Source of the DNA: Clytia hemisphaerica
Lineage: Eukaryota; Cnidaria; Hydrozoa; Leptothecata; Clytiidae
DNA length: 64,000 nt
Direction: 5' to 3'
Assembly (NCBI GenBank): GCA_902728285.1
Contig: CACVBU010000732.1
Coordinates: 2,229,926 to 2,293,925 of the forward strand
In this document: positions 1-11,985 of the stretch, in pieces
How positions within the stretch are numbered: the first letter of the stretch is position 1
Layout of the letters: each line of letters starts with the position of its first letter
Made by a program: the position numbers and the translations under genes
Notes under the pieces: generated by a model
Database searches by the model: none
What the model saw: the letters and a program-made list of their open reading frames with translations, nothing else
What the model was told of the DNA's origin: nothing

Positions 1-533
1 CTTTTAATGGGAAATAATTTTCGCATGGACTTTTTTTTCGTGGATTGAGAATCCAAAGTTTTCACGTGGACACAAGTTCGCGAATCGACCTCTTTTTTTC
101 ACCTAACTTCTTTCTATATTTCCTAGGGGATTTGGCCAAAATGGACTTTTCCAAAAATAGTCCATGCCCCCCTCTGTTGAGGATATCGGATATCCAGGGG
201 GTTAAATATTTTTGTTCAAAAGTGGATATCCAGGGGGGTGAATATCTACAAGGGAGTGGATATCCAAGGGGTTAAGTGTCTTTTCAATTAAAAAATACGA
301 TATCCAGGGGATTAAGCATCTTTATAAGAGAGGATATCTTTACTAATAAAGTAAGATATCGGTGGTTCGATACTTTGAAAAATCAATATCCTCAACAGTG
401 GGGGTAAAAGTTTTTTCTGGAAAATCCCATTTCGGATTTAAAATTTTTCGTGAGGACTAATTTTCGCGAAAATGGCCAAAATTTGCAAGATTAATAATCC
501 AAGCGAAATTTAATCCACTTAAGGTGAGCATAC
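1..533. other. Left edge: merlin intron with repeats
   Basis: This stretch lies downstream (in minus-strand sense) of the last merlin exon visible here, so it should be intron or continuing gene. I found no further merlin exon in it. It holds the GATATC tandem element at 141-428 and flanking sequence rich in short TTTTCGCG words that recur near 3930-3990 and 430-475. Confidence 0.5.
141..428. repeat. MITE-like element with GATATCCAGGGGG repeats
   Basis: At least five degenerate units carry the palindromic hexamer GATATC followed by CCAGGGG and TTAA(A/G). The ends are roughly inverted: GGACTTTTCC-like at the left and TTCTGGAAAATCCC-like at the right. The architecture matches the GAATTC element at 27518-27745. 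No coding capacity is evident. Confidence 0.6.
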
Positions 534-3500
534 TTGATTGCAAACATGTCGTAACGATTTGATTTCCGTTTCAAAATCGGCTGCTTTCTTTAAAAGTAAT
601 TTCGCCTCTTCTTCCGCCACGAGGGCTTTCTCCGCCAAAAGGTCGGTCGTTTCTTCCGCTTTTTGCTGAAACAGAAGATTTATAAAACTTAACATTTTGG
701 AAGACAAAAAACAACAACAACAAATAGTACTTCATTTAACCTCGTCCCCGTATATCCCAGGCTTTATTTACGTTACTGATAGACGCCAGAGAATATCTAG
801 CGCTATCAGCAACTGTCAGAAAGCTGATAATAGAAGATACAAATCATATGAATAGAGGTTAAGGTTAGTGGAATACAGTCGACTCCCTCTAATTCAAATC
901 TCTATTATTCGAATCTTTCTCTAATTTAAACTAAAATATTGGTTCTATCAGCTGGAAATGGTTTTTTAATCACTCTCTGTAATTCAAATCTATCTCTAAT
1001 TTTAATAAAATTTTTGGTCTCTTGAAGATCGAATTAGAGAGAGCGAACTGTACTGATAAAAAGATTCACGAAGTTTGACTTTCTGTCTACTCTTGAATTT
1101 TGATAACATGAGGATACCACGACACCTTAAGAGCCAGTCTTAGAATGGGGTAGTTTGGGACAGGTCCAATAGTTTGAAACTTAGATTTTTTTCATTTTTG
1201 GAAATTTTGGAAAAGTACAATAAAGAAAGATCAGTGGGAAAAAAGGAAAGCAAAGAAAAAGTCAAGAAGTTCTCACCAAATGTTTCCTGTATTCATCAAT
1301 GAGACCACTGTAATCTTTCAGTCGTTTCTCCATATCGATCCTTGCCTGTGTTTCTTCTATCCGACGTCGAATCTCTTTGTACAACCGATTCTGTTCCCTC
1401 TATAAATGGGTTTTTAAAAGCATTCGATTTTCAAATGAGTTACTAACCACGGGCCCGATTCTGTTCTCTCTATAAATGGGTTCTTAAAAGAAAATTCGAT
1501 TTTCAAATGAGTTACTAGGCACGGGCCCGACTCTGTCCCCTCTATAAATGCGTTTTTAAAAGAAAATTCGATTTTCAAATGAGTTACAAGGCACGGGCCC
1601 GATTCTGTTCCCTCTATAAAGAAGTTAAAAGAGTATTCGATTTTCAAATGAGTTACAAGGCAAGGTCCTGATTCTGTTCCCTCTATAAATGGGTTAAAGA
1701 GCATTCGATTTTTTAATGAGTTACAAGGCACGGGCCCGATTCTGTCCCCTCTATAAATGGGTTTATAAAAGACAATTCGATTTTCAAATAAGTTACAAGG
1801 CACGGTCGCTTATTATGAAAAGAGACTCTAAGAAAATCCCATTACAAACAGAAAACTCCTTTAAAGGTTTCCCATTGTGATAAACTTATACTATTTCAAT
1901 AATATTTCGCATTTGCCCTAGTTTACAATTGCAATGGTTACGCTCTTCTCGAAAAAAAAAGAAGAGACTCTAAGCTATCCAACGAACTATCAACGAGCTT
2001 CTAACTCCTTCTAGATCTGGAGATATAAGTCTTTAAAGTTTGAACTAGCGATTTTCTTAAGCAAACTTTAAAAAAAGGACCGTGGCACAGTTATTAAACT
2101 CTCTTTTGGGAAAACATTATGTTAATGTCGTTCGAAGAAATAATTCCATTTGGAAACGAGGCCCGCAATGCTGTTGATTTATCTCGAGAAGTGTGTATTT
2201 AGGAATCTCAAGCGATAAGACAAACTAACGTTAGCCGTTAGCTCCCGAAACAGTAAAATATTACACTTAGAATTTGAGGATTCGTCTTTCGTAGTGACGA
2301 AAGGTGACGAGAAACTAAAGTGATGTTAATAAATCAGAACATACATGTCTCTGCTCCCTGGCATCTTGCGCTTGTGATTTCATTATCTGGATTTCCATTG
2401 TATCTTCTTTCTTACTGCGCATGTACAGGTCATGGTTACCACTGCTTAGCAACAAAATCTGAGAAAAGAATTGAATGAAATTCTTATCCAAGGTAAATAA
2501 TATTTTGTAGGAAGACTGTATCAAGCAGTATCAGTGTATACTCAAAATCACTTTTTACAACCATAGTTAAAAAATAATCGCCGATCTTAATAATAGTAGC
2601 AAAAAAATTTTGAGTCTTAAGTAGTCATTCACGTGTAGAAATTGATTTACAATTAATCAACAAATGTGAGCGGACTATATCATATAATTTAAAGTATCGA
2701 ATTAATTTTTGGTTATTCATGGCAAGTAGTAGAAATCACTACAAGTATGAAAGGAAAAGAAGCGAACCTTTCTATTGATCGCGACATCTAACGAGACGAA
2801 ATGAAAATCTTGTACTTCCTTATCCATCGGTTGTATCCAAATCTGTAAGAACACAAACGAAACAAGTAGTCTTTGGGTTATTACATTGAGCTCAGTATTT
2901 TAAGTACAGTGGGCTTTTCCAGAAAGAAATTAAGCATGAGGGGCGGAGGATATGACGTTTTTGGAAATTCTCCGCCCGGACGGTAGGTCTAACCCCCGGA
3001 AAAGCATCAGTTTACCCCCTCGACATTCAAGATTACCCTCAAACAGAGCAAAGTTACCCCCAAACAGAGCAAGTTTACCCCCGGACAAGAAAAATTTTGT
3101 AGATTTTTCATTACCCCCAGACACTATATCCTCCACCAAACCTCCTCCCCAGGTACGAATATTTTCTTGAAAAACCCAATGCAAGCTTTTCAAATCCGAT
3201 AAAAGATTCCATAAAAATATAAAATCAAGACTGATTCTTCCGAGCAAAGGATCGTGGAAATTTTAGCGAGACTAATTTTAGCGTATATTAGCGAGTCAGG
3301 AAAATCTTGATTTTTTTTTAGATTTATTTTAGCGAATCACGATTTCAAAAAATTTCGCGTGGATAAATTTTAGCGAATACTCATATTATATTATTGACTG
3401 AATTCGTTTTCTAGCATTTCTTTGCACTGAAACCCTTCCTGTTGATAAAAATGTATCAAGGCAATATATAACCAGAAATGTCGCGCGGATAAATTTTAGC

Positions 3501-6500
3501 GACCTGTCGATTCGGGTTGTTTTAGCGAGATTTATTTTAGCGAAAATTGGGAAAACTCGCTAAAACGCTTAAATTAGTCTCGCTAAAATTTCTACGATTA
3601 AAGTAATAGCTCACAGGACTGTGACATATCCATAGTCCATTTCATGGTCATATTGACTCCAATGATATGACTTTCTGTTGGACCAACTTTATAAGATTTA
3701 TTGTTTGACCATTAGGATTCATTATTAGAGCAACTTGAACATTGCTTACTTGTTTATTTTTGAAGCTAATATTCTTTATTTCTGTCCATAGAAAGGAGAC
3801 TTTAGGAATGAGCTGATTGTCCGATTCGTAAATATTTATCCCAGTAGCGTGTATACCGAGCCATAGTTCTGTTCCAAGTTCATTCTATGAATATAAACAA
3901 CAATCAGAATATTTGCCTTAAAAGTGGATTAATTTTCTTGTCGAATTGAGAATCTAAAAATTTCGCGTAGCGAATTTTCGCGAATCGGCTTTCACCTACC
4001 TTATTACATGAAAATAAATATGGAAGTATTTAACACGAATTGAAAATTTCGTGTAAATAAAAACCCCCTTAATTAAAACCAGCCGTGGTGTCCTTGCAGA
4101 AAAATTCGTGTTAATTTCAGATCGTGCAAATTTCAAGGTCGTTAAATACTTCCATATTTATTTTCATGTAAATAAAGTAATTTCTTTCAGAAAAAGCACA
4201 AGATTTTGCAGTGAGGACTTGCTTTATCTAAGTCAAAGAGAAAAGGTTTTTGATATTGAATTGACACGGATCTATAGCAAGATTGGTCAGAAAGAAGGAA
4301 AAGAAAAACATTATTTTGCTTCTATCAGCACAATATAAAATAGGCAGTCCTGATATGAAACATTTTGTCTGATATGATACAGGAACAGTAATGTAAAAAT
4401 AAAAACTTTAACCAACCTGGATCCTAAAATATCCAATGCCATACATCTCGAGATTTTGTGCTGTTTTGAGGTACTCCATCTCAGCTTGATATCTATTATT
4501 AAATGACAAAAATGAATTTCAACTAAGCATCTTAAATGGCTTTTGTGCTGGAGTTGTCTCAGGCTACACAAACCTTGAAATTTTCATGTTAATAATAATA
4601 ATAATAATATGGTCTTAGATGGCAAAATACACCTGGAAGAATAGACCAGCTCAATTTCTGTGGAAATCACAACGAACATATAAAGGACTTTAGCAATTAG
4701 ATAGATACCTTGAAAGACCTTGACAATGTTGTGAATACCACTTGACAATTCTTTCCTCCCACTCATCAGCGCTTAATTTGTATTGCGCTAACACCTGAAT
4801 AAGAACAAAAGAAATAATTATATGGGTTATGTAACAGACTGTAACAATAAAAAGTTTCAATGCAATAGAAGTGAAAACTAAAAATTTCATTTCATGCATT
4901 CTTGATGTTTCAGTGTCTTTCTTTTACACCATGACCACTGCAACTTTTAACTTTGATAACTTTTAGGCCTATCTATATGTTGAAAGGTGTGGAAGTACAT
5001 GAGAAACTTTGAAGCTTGTAAGTTACAATTCATTTCAACTCAGTTTGCTTTGACAAAACCTCAGCTGAGGATAGTTCATAGTTGAAAGCAAAAAACACTA
5101 TCCCAAATCTTATGATTGAAAAAACAATCCTACTCTTTGAGGTAGCAGTTGGTCATTTGCCAGAAAATGTTTTTTATGAATGTCTGAATCAAAATCACCA
5201 TACTAAAAACAATAAAAGTAAACGAATTGTATGGAATAAGATAAAAAAAGAGATTGGATCATTGTAATCAAAATCAGCCTGGCTGGCACAAAGAAAAAAT
5301 TTCCAAAAATTGGAGAAGAAGTTAAAAAAGTTAATGCGTTTGCCTTATCAAAATGTTACATTTTGCAATGGAAGAATCAACTTGGGACAAATGACAAAAA
5401 TAGTTCAAAGAAAATCAACTTTTTGAAAGTAACCTTAGCTTGGACAGCATAAGATGCTAATAAGATCGATTCCTCAGTTGGGCAGTATATACTTTCGCTG
5501 AGAATCTCAGATTTGACGTGAAGAAAGAATAGATGAGTAGTTTGTTCCATAATGATACCAGTATCAACATCAATGGGATAAAATTGCACTTGAAGATAAA
5601 GTTTGATATTGCTCATGTTTTGTTCTCCAAGTTCACTCCTGACCTATCAAAAGAAACAGTTAAACAAATTATCTATGGAACATATAAATTTCCACAGTTT
5701 CTTGGTTTAGATGAAAGCAATGTAGAATGTCAAATTCATTACTTCAAGTTTTTTGTGTGTGTCACAAAATTCCAAAACTGACTTTTAGGAAACTTCACAA
5801 ACAGAGTTCTAATTTTTTTCATTTTCAGGGATTCCAAGACTGTTGAAGTTGGTTATAAGGTTTAAAATCCTTGAGCTAACACATCATGAATTATACCTTC
5901 TTGTCCATTCTTAACCAGAGAGGTTGTTGATTCGGACATTCATAATGCAAACCAAAATAATAATTTTCTCTCAAACCAATCACCTTACAAACCAAATCAA
6001 ACAATTCTTGGCCTTTGATGTTTTTCTAAAGGAAAAGGACACAAACGGTTCATATTTGTGAGGTAATTATATATATAATTATAAAAATATTAGTGCCTTA
6101 TTATGTTTCATCTTTATTTTATTTAGTATTTTCAACACTCTCTCTCCTTGAGGTCAGATCTCTGATCTTCACCATATATCATATACTCACAGGCAAGTTT
6201 TTCATTAATTTTGTATTAAAACATATACAACCAATCTTCTTCTTTTATTTTGACTTTTGAAAATCAGCCATTTCTCTACCCCTTATTTTCTCTTGCAGTT
6301 TTGCATATAGCGTCACTATTTTGGTCATAAAACGTTTTACCGGGCCTAATCCACATCTTCCCTCTCAAAAATATCTTGTAATATATTGTTTTTTGGAATA
6401 GACTAAAAATGGCTAGGTCGTAAAAAAGATGTCACAGGACCCCAGGCTTAGCCCTCAACTATAAAGCAAATTTCACAAGTGATACTTTTATGGACCTACC

Positions 6501-7476
6501 TGGTTATGCATTTAACACATATATAATTGGTATCTACGTGAGCGTGATCATTAAACAATCATTCAGAACACAAATAGTGACGATCTATTAAAATTAGTCG
6601 TTTGTTTCTTATAAAAAAACGTTTATAGAAACCAAAATTTCATGCTCTTGAAATATTCTTTCATATTCAAGATTTTGTGAGCAAAAAAACATCTATCTCA
6701 TTAAAAAATTGATTGAATTGGCTAAGAACATTGATGTATGCTTATCAATAATAGATTATAGATAAACATGAGCCAAGCGTTTTATGAGCTAACAAAGTTT
6801 TTTTGAAAAAATCTACTTGAGCCATCTTTTACCTATGATGGTAACCCTACTTTCATGCAAAAAATCAGAAAAAGTTAATGATCCAATTTTTCACAAAGTC
6901 CAAAAAAAAACATTTTTTAGCCGTTTTTTGGCCCAAATTTGCGCCCCAAATTTTTTTTTGAAAGTCGGTTTCTGTCACATCCGAGGGTTTATAGTTATGC
7001 ATCTTTGTGCAAAAAATCAAAGAGCCAATCTTGAGAAAAGCTAATACCTAAGTAATTGATAATGTGCTTATAAATAAATATCGGATTTGGCCAGTTTTTC
7101 TATAAAAACACGCCAAGCAACCAAAATTTCATGTCTAAACACACACATTCTTCAAAAGTAAGCCCTCTTGAGCAAAAAAAAACATCTATCTCAAAAAAAA
7201 AATTGAGTAATTTAACTAAGAACATTGTATTTACATCTTTGTGCAAAAAACCTGAAACAACTAATGAGCCAATCAGGAGGAAAGCTAATAACGAACGAAC
7301 CAACCAACAAACCAACGAACAAAGGTTAATTTATAGGACCTCCACCCCACCGGGGTAGGTCCAAAAAGAAAAATGAAATTAAAGTGTCTTACATCAACAT
7401 AAAACTCCAATTCTTCTTCTGGCTTTGTAACAACGTGAACTGCCATTTGCTTTCGATTATTTGTATTCTTTGCCAT
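534..7476 (-). CDS. NF2: Merlin (NF2) homolog, N-terminal FERM part; 3' end outside window
   Basis: Merlin links the actin cortex to membrane proteins and restrains growth through Hippo signalling. I reconstructed 11 exons (minus strand, 5' to 3'): 7393-7476, 5897-6025, 5434-5643, 5134-5202, 4709-4794, 4417-4492, 3750-3884, 2768-2842, 2345-2458, 1277-1399, 534-665. All have AG/GT boundaries and keep one frame, giving about 411 residues. Residues 1-300 form the FERM domain: F1 has [10 protein letters not shown]2 has [20 protein letters not shown] and WEERI, and F3 has GTELWLG and GNHDLYMR. A charged helix follows. The segment [19 protein letters not shown] matches merlin rather than ezrin, radixin or moesin, which is why I call it NF2. 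The start is the ATG at 7476. About a third of a typical merlin, including the C-terminal tail, is missing beyond the window edge. Exon order and phase are seen in the sequence; the function comes from the family. Confidence 0.93.
1385..1805. repeat. Six-unit minisatellite that repeats a splice acceptor of merlin
   Basis: There are six units of about 67-72 bp. In minus sense each unit contains TTTATAGAG(A/G)GAACAGAATCGG, or a close variant lacking the full TTTATAG in one unit, followed by a GGGCCCGTGC-like stretch. The unit at 1385-1405 is the true acceptor and first bases of the merlin exon 1277-1399. The other five lie upstream in the intron and carry near-copies of the same acceptor and exon start. 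Confidence 0.85.
2906..3188. repeat. MITE-like element with TTACCCCC tandem repeats
   Basis: The left end GGGCTTTTCCAGAAAG is mirrored by TTCTTGAAAAACCC at the right, around four or five units of roughly 20 bp with TTTACCCCC(A/G)GAC. It lies in the merlin intron between exons 2768-2842 and 3750-3884. The left end resembles that of 27518-27745. Confidence 0.55.
3245..3605. repeat. Dispersed repeat rich in TTTTAGCGA
   Basis: This is a run of short repeated words (TTTTAGCGA, GCGAGACTAATTTTAGCG) with inverted ends: ATTTTAGCGAGACTAATTT near 3260 and AAATTAGTCTCGCTAAAAT near 3571. Related words with TTTTCGCGAA or TTTTGCGG occur at 430-475, 3930-3990 and 60685-60890, which suggests one diverged family. 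Confidence 0.5.
4004..4172. repeat. Short inverted-repeat element in merlin intron
   Basis: About 28 bp at 4007-4035 (TTACATGAAAATAAATATGG onward) return inverted at 4142-4172. There is no coding content. It lies between merlin exons 3750-3884 and 4417-4492. Confidence 0.6.
6800..7365. mobile_element. Dispersed repeat, family shared with 37575-38310
   Basis: It contains repeated phrases for a Lys/Ser/Glu-rich reading (CAAAAAATC(A/T)GAAAAAG) and ends in GGACCTCCACCCCACCGGGG. The same ending, inverted, starts the copy at 37575. It occupies the first merlin intron between exons 5897-6025 and 7393-7476. Long open stretches here are repeat-derived. Confidence 0.6.
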
Positions 7477-7789
7477 TTTCAAGTCTGATTAGTGTTTTGT
7501 TTGCTTCTGTTTGTTGTTGTCTATTGGTTTTGATCTATTGTTATCTATTTTGAATAATTATCCGAATGAAGGTTGTAACAATCCTTTGAATTCAGTTCAG
7601 CATTCCGCAGTACTGACCTTATAACAAAAAAAACAGGCCTAAAATGAATAAAAGCTACCTTAATTCTTTGATCTTGCATACCTGATTAAATTTGGATTGA
7701 CAGGACATAAAAATTGGGTCCTTTTATTTGTTTTGGTTTTCAAAACAGCTGAAGCAAACATTTTCGTAAAATGTATGCAGGGTCTATTA

Positions 7790-7906
7790 AAATACTGTGA
7801 ACTGGGGTAACTTGCATCAGTGGAGGGAAACTTGCATGCCATCAAATGACTGACCAATCAAAGCAGCAAAGTTTAAAACAAATGAACTATGCAGCTCAGC
7901 TTGCAG
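7790..7906. repeat. Dispersed repeat end shared with 47565-47790
   Basis: The words GGGTAACTTGCATCAGTGG and a stretch around TCAAATGACTGACCAATCAA recur at both ends of the element at 47565-47790. This looks like a solo or truncated copy upstream of merlin. Confidence 0.5.
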
Positions 7907-7907
7907 C

Positions 7908-8175
7908 CAGGGGGTACCAAGTTGTGGTACTGGACCAGTGCCGAAAAGTTGTACTTTCTTGTTTTTTGAAATTTATCTGAGACCACCACCACTTAGTACC
8001 CTGGTGCCCTGGTACTAAGTTGAATTTACCCCTTAAAAATACCACCCCTTAGTACCGGGTACAAGCTTGATATCACCATTGAGAAATGACACACCACCGT
8101 TAAGTGCCCTGTACTAAGTTGATTTTCCCCCTCAAAATAGGTATCCATGCCCTTTAATTCTTAGTAATGGTACTT
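7908..8175. repeat. TAGTAC-rich repeat, hAT-like end
   Basis: It begins CAGGGGGTACCAAG and contains repeated phrases with TTAGTACC and GGTACTAAG, similar in style to the CAGGGGG elements at 23365-25016 and 26625-27104. Only one terminus is clear. Confidence 0.4.
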
Positions 8176-8224
8176 TCTGGTACACCTTCCTTAAATTTTC
8201 TAAAAAACTTCCTTTCTTTAAACT

Positions 8225-8930
8225 TAATTTTTTATGGAAATTTTAAACTCGTTTTAGGCCAAAACCAATTATCGAATCTGAAAGCCCTTGAAAATCTATA
8301 AAGAAGACTTTTTAAAGCAAGTATGGCTGATTTCTGTACTGAAAGGAGTTATTTGATGTAGAAGTGTCATTTTGTAAGCGTATTAGGCGAGACCAATTTA
8401 ATTTGTTGTTCTACGGGCAGATCATTAACAAAATATGGGTTGGTCGGTCGGTAAAATAAGAATAAATTTTTCATTTATCAGGGTTGGTAAAGTACCGAAA
8501 ATGTTTTCCAAAAAATATCTGGATCAAAAATTCACTTTTTTTTTATCTTCGATGTAGATCATAACAAAATCTTAGTGTATGGAATATTGATTTTCTAAAT
8601 TTTTCAATTTCTTGAATTAATTTTCAGCTTTATTCAAATTTGATTCTTACAAATAACTAGTGTGTAAAATATATTGTAGTGGAAATTCAATATTATTATT
8701 TTTTGATTTTATCAAAAATAGGGTCGGTCGGGCCCATAGAACAACAAATTAAATTGGTCTCTCCTTATGACCAAAATGAGGGGGAAACGACCACTTTATC
8801 AAAGAACAGTACAGAAATCGGCCTTACTCGCTTAAAAGTCTTCTTTATAGTTTTTCAAGGGCTTTCAGATTCTATAATTGGTTTTGGCCTAAAATGAGTT
8901 TGAAATTTCCATAAAAAATTAGCTCTGGGC
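8225..8930. repeat. Foldback element, arms about 220 bp
   Basis: The left arm (about 8228-8450) and right arm (about 8705-8928) are inverted copies. Both carry phrases such as GGCCAAAACCAATTAT, AAAGAAGACTTTT and GACCAATTTAATTTGTTGTT. The loop is about 250 bp. Arm phrases resemble the foldback at 52590-53184, suggesting a family. No transposase is seen. Confidence 0.7.
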
Positions 8931-9639
8931 TATACCCTAGGTTTTCAATAAATGGGTCCAGAAATAAGGCAAGGGTTACCCTTAAAACTTTTCTGGGCTG
9001 CCCTTTTAATATCAATCCACAGGGTATTAGGCATGTCTGGTCCAAATTTGGTGCTTTGTTCCAAATTTGCATGATAATTACACCAATCAGGCCTACTATG
9101 ATAACACCTAGGGGAAAACAAAAAACAAAAGTTTAACAAACAATAAACGTAATAAACATCCTAATAAAATGGTAAGAAATAAATATAGACTGCCTAGATA
9201 ATAAGAAATTTTTTGTGATTTTTCAGGATTGTGAGTACGAGATACTAATTTGATGCCTCATATTTGGTATTGAGACCACTATTTAGTCAAAGTAATCAAA
9301 CAGTAATTGAAACGATCGAACAAATCGAAAATGGCCGATAAAAATGCCATAATTTGAGTTGAGTGAGTATTCGATCACCGATAGAATCGATATGTTTCGA
9401 CCAATCGTCCCAGTTAGAGCAGTTGACGGTATGTACTTACCAGGGGGTACAGTCATTTGCGTACCCTTGCATAAATGGGGGGAAGGGGTACTCAATATTT
9501 GACATTCTAATGTGCGTAATGATGGCCCCTACCTTATATATCCGCCAGAGGCGATGTCAACCGAACCGATTTTCGTAAATCATCTTATGACAGGACCCTG
9601 CCGACGCACCGGACTTAACCAGACGTAAATAATCGAACA

Positions 9640-10410
9640 GTTTGATTACCGAACTAATAAAACTTTGTCGAACTTAATCGAACGACAAAAGTTGCTAAAA
9701 TTGCGAGTATATATTCGATTAAGTTCGACAAAACATAATAAGTTCGACAAAGTTCGACAACGAGAAATGTTTGACAAATTCGACAAAAAACTCTGTTCGA
9801 TAAAGTTTGACAACAAGAAAGGTTCGACAAAGGCCAGGCCCAATTGATAGCTTGGTTCGTGTCCTCCGACCGACTCTAAATTTTTTAGAAAAAGTGTTTA
9901 ATTTTGAGTTGGAAAAATCTAAAAAAAATTACCTCCTTTTCACATGATAACTACTATCTCTGCGGTTCTTTTTTAACTGACTACTTTGATTTTCTATAAA
10001 CAACATCCACTTCGCGCACAGAAAATGTCCCGGTGTAACCCGTACTTAAAAACAAATATTAACCACCTAAAAGCAGAGACTCGCAGCTGTATTCCTTTAA
10101 GCACACGCCGCGAACACCTTGATCTCCAACTAGAAGTTATCTTGCGATCGCGGCGCATGCCTTTGTGGATCCAGGCTTTAGACTATTTCTTTACATTCGC
10201 GTATGGATTCCAGGATTGCACGATTGCTAGAGGAATTTCAAAAATTGAGGTTTTTGGTGGGAAAAAGAAAAAAATGTTCCAATTTTAGCTACCGACCAAC
10301 CGACAGACCCATTTTTCAAATTTTCTAGGACACGAACCAAACAATCAATTGGGCCTGGCCAAATGCGACAAAAAACTCCGCTCGAAAAAGTTCGACAACA
10401 AAAAAAAAAT
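9640..10410. mobile_element. TTCGACAAA-rich element with inverted ends
   Basis: Tandem TTCGACAA words at 9650-9830 and 10365-10400 surround an inverted pair: GGCCCAATTGATAGCTTGG with GTTCGTGTCC at 9836-9865, mirrored at 10328-10360. Fragments with the same GGACACAAACCAAAC phrase occur at 16190-16220 and, inverted, at 14350-14400. The open frames inside are not recognisable proteins. Confidence 0.5.
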
Positions 10411-10429
10411 GACCTCCTTTTTAAGGGTA

Positions 10430-10985
10430 CTACCGTGGGACCAATCGAGGCCTCTACAGCCCCCCACAGCCCTTCACATCGCTTTGGATACCCTCTGTGC
10501 CTTGCTTTCCCTCAAAGCCAGCACCCTCCATCAGTCATAAGGCTGTGTCATTACGCACGAGCGAGCGCAGCGAGCGAGTGCGATTCTTTTGGCAAAAGCG
10601 CGGGAAAAAAAAGCTGATATGCGGAGTGATAAAATCGATTTTTACCCTTTTTCAGCCTCGTTTCCATTCACACTTTCGTCGTCGTGTGCAACTGTCTTAA
10701 GTCCCAATATGGAGAATTATCGCCTGTACCCGACTGACTGTTGGAAGCATTACGTAATGGATTTTTTCCAAATCGAGCTCCGGCGTGAAAAACAGTAGGA
10801 TGTTTTTCATACGACGATGAATACGTCATTTCTTCGAGAAACGTCGCAGGAAAATATAAGTATCCTTCTCGATCGGGAAACGTCGCTCGGTTCGGAAGCG
10901 TATTGTTGATCGGACCATACTGCCTTTTAACAGTCAAAACAAAGATGGCGGCAAAAATAAACAACTGGTTGCTACCGCTCTTTCG
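10430..10985. promoter_or_regulatory. CpG-richer patch with YY1-like AAAGATGGCGGC
   Basis: This stretch is visibly richer in CG than its surroundings (GAGCGAGCGCAGCGAGCGAG near 10558; many CGTCG words from 10680 on). At about 10941-10952 it has AAAGATGGCGGC, matching the vertebrate YY1 core often found at transcription starts. The ATG inside this motif opens a short hydrophobic frame of 22 codons. It could be a promoter or 5' exon, or part of a repeat. This is inference only. Confidence 0.25.
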
Positions 10986-11457
10986 CTATTTTTCTTTGGT
11001 TTTTATGCTTTAATGAGTTGAATTGGATCATGATTTTTGTGTGATTGTTACAAGAAATGGTTGATGATGAAGTTTTCTTATTATTCCTTCCTGAATTTGA
11101 TGTTTCGTTTGGTTTGGCATGAGAGATTTATGCAATCTCTTCTTGAAAAACAGGATATTTTATCCGGTCGATATTTTATCAACTTTCACAACAAACTAAC
11201 TTCAATTTTGCCCGTATATTTACACAAATTCTAACAAGGCAGTTGACTGAATATTTGTGGATAAATCTGACCATGCTATATTTGAAAAATTAAATACTTG
11301 CGACATCAAAAAAGTTTGAACTCACTTTTTAATGATGGTCAGATGGTAGATGCGGCACCCAAGGAAATGGTTGTGGTTGGATATGAACTGGTTAGCTTTA
11401 ATATAAAAATTTAAACCCAGAGCAAAATTTACTGATTGATGATTGATGTTTTAAAAA

Positions 11458-11985
11458 TGCAACGTGGAAAACTTTTGGTTGTGAATTTGGACATTTTCTT
11501 GCACGTGCGTTTAAAACGTGGAAATTTTTGCTGTGAATTTGGACATTTTCTTCTACGTGCATTTTAAACGTGGAAAACTTTTGGTTATGAATTTGGACAT
11601 TAACTTTTGGTTGTGAGTTTGGACATTTTCTTGCACGTGTGTTTTTTAAAACGTGGAAACTTTTGCTGTGAATTTGGACATTTTCTTCCACGTACATTTT
11701 AAACGTGGAAAACCTTTGGTTGTGAATTTGGACATTTTCCTCCACGTGCGCTTAAAACATGGAAAACTTTTGGTTGTGAATTTGGATATTTTCTTCCATG
11801 TGCGTTCAAAACGTGGAAATTTTTGCTGTGAATTTGGACATTTTCTTTCACGTGCTTTTAAAACGTGGAAGTTTTTGCTGTGAACTTGTACATTTTTTTC
11901 CCTGTGCGTTTAAAATGTGGAAAATGTTTGTCTTTAACTTGACATTTTCTTCCACATGATTTAAAAAATGTAGAAAAATTTTGCT
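11458..11985. repeat. Minisatellite, units of about 55-60 bp
   Basis: About eight or nine units follow the pattern AACGTGGAAAA, then TTTTGGTTGTGAATTTGGAC or a GCTGTGAATTTGG variant, then ATTTTCTTCCACGTGCG. Two alternating unit types (GGTTGTGAA and GCTGTGAA) are visible. The continuous open frames through it are a by-product of unit structure. Confidence 0.85.

Noticed and set aside
1414..1803. 129-codon minus-strand open frame with repeated [23 protein letters not shown] units
   Set aside because: It is the minisatellite read in one frame. It is offset from the merlin exon frame and has no other support.
3600..3720. Open stretch with [15 protein letters not shown] reading as an extra merlin exon
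   Set aside because: It has no similarity to the FERM domain, and the true next exon (2768-2842) fits phase and family sequence.
5082..5267. 61-codon plus-strand frame ending [11 protein letters not shown]
   Set aside because: It overlaps the merlin exon 5134-5202 on the other strand and is a shadow frame.
10668..10964. 98-codon minus-strand frame in the CpG-richer patch
   Set aside because: The first codon is not ATG, there is no recognisable domain and no splice context. Kept only as part of a possible regulatory patch.
11398..11883. Open frames on both strands with repeated VNLDIFFHV / ENVQIHSK phrases
   Set aside because: Both come from the 55-60 bp minisatellite; no protein family is evident.
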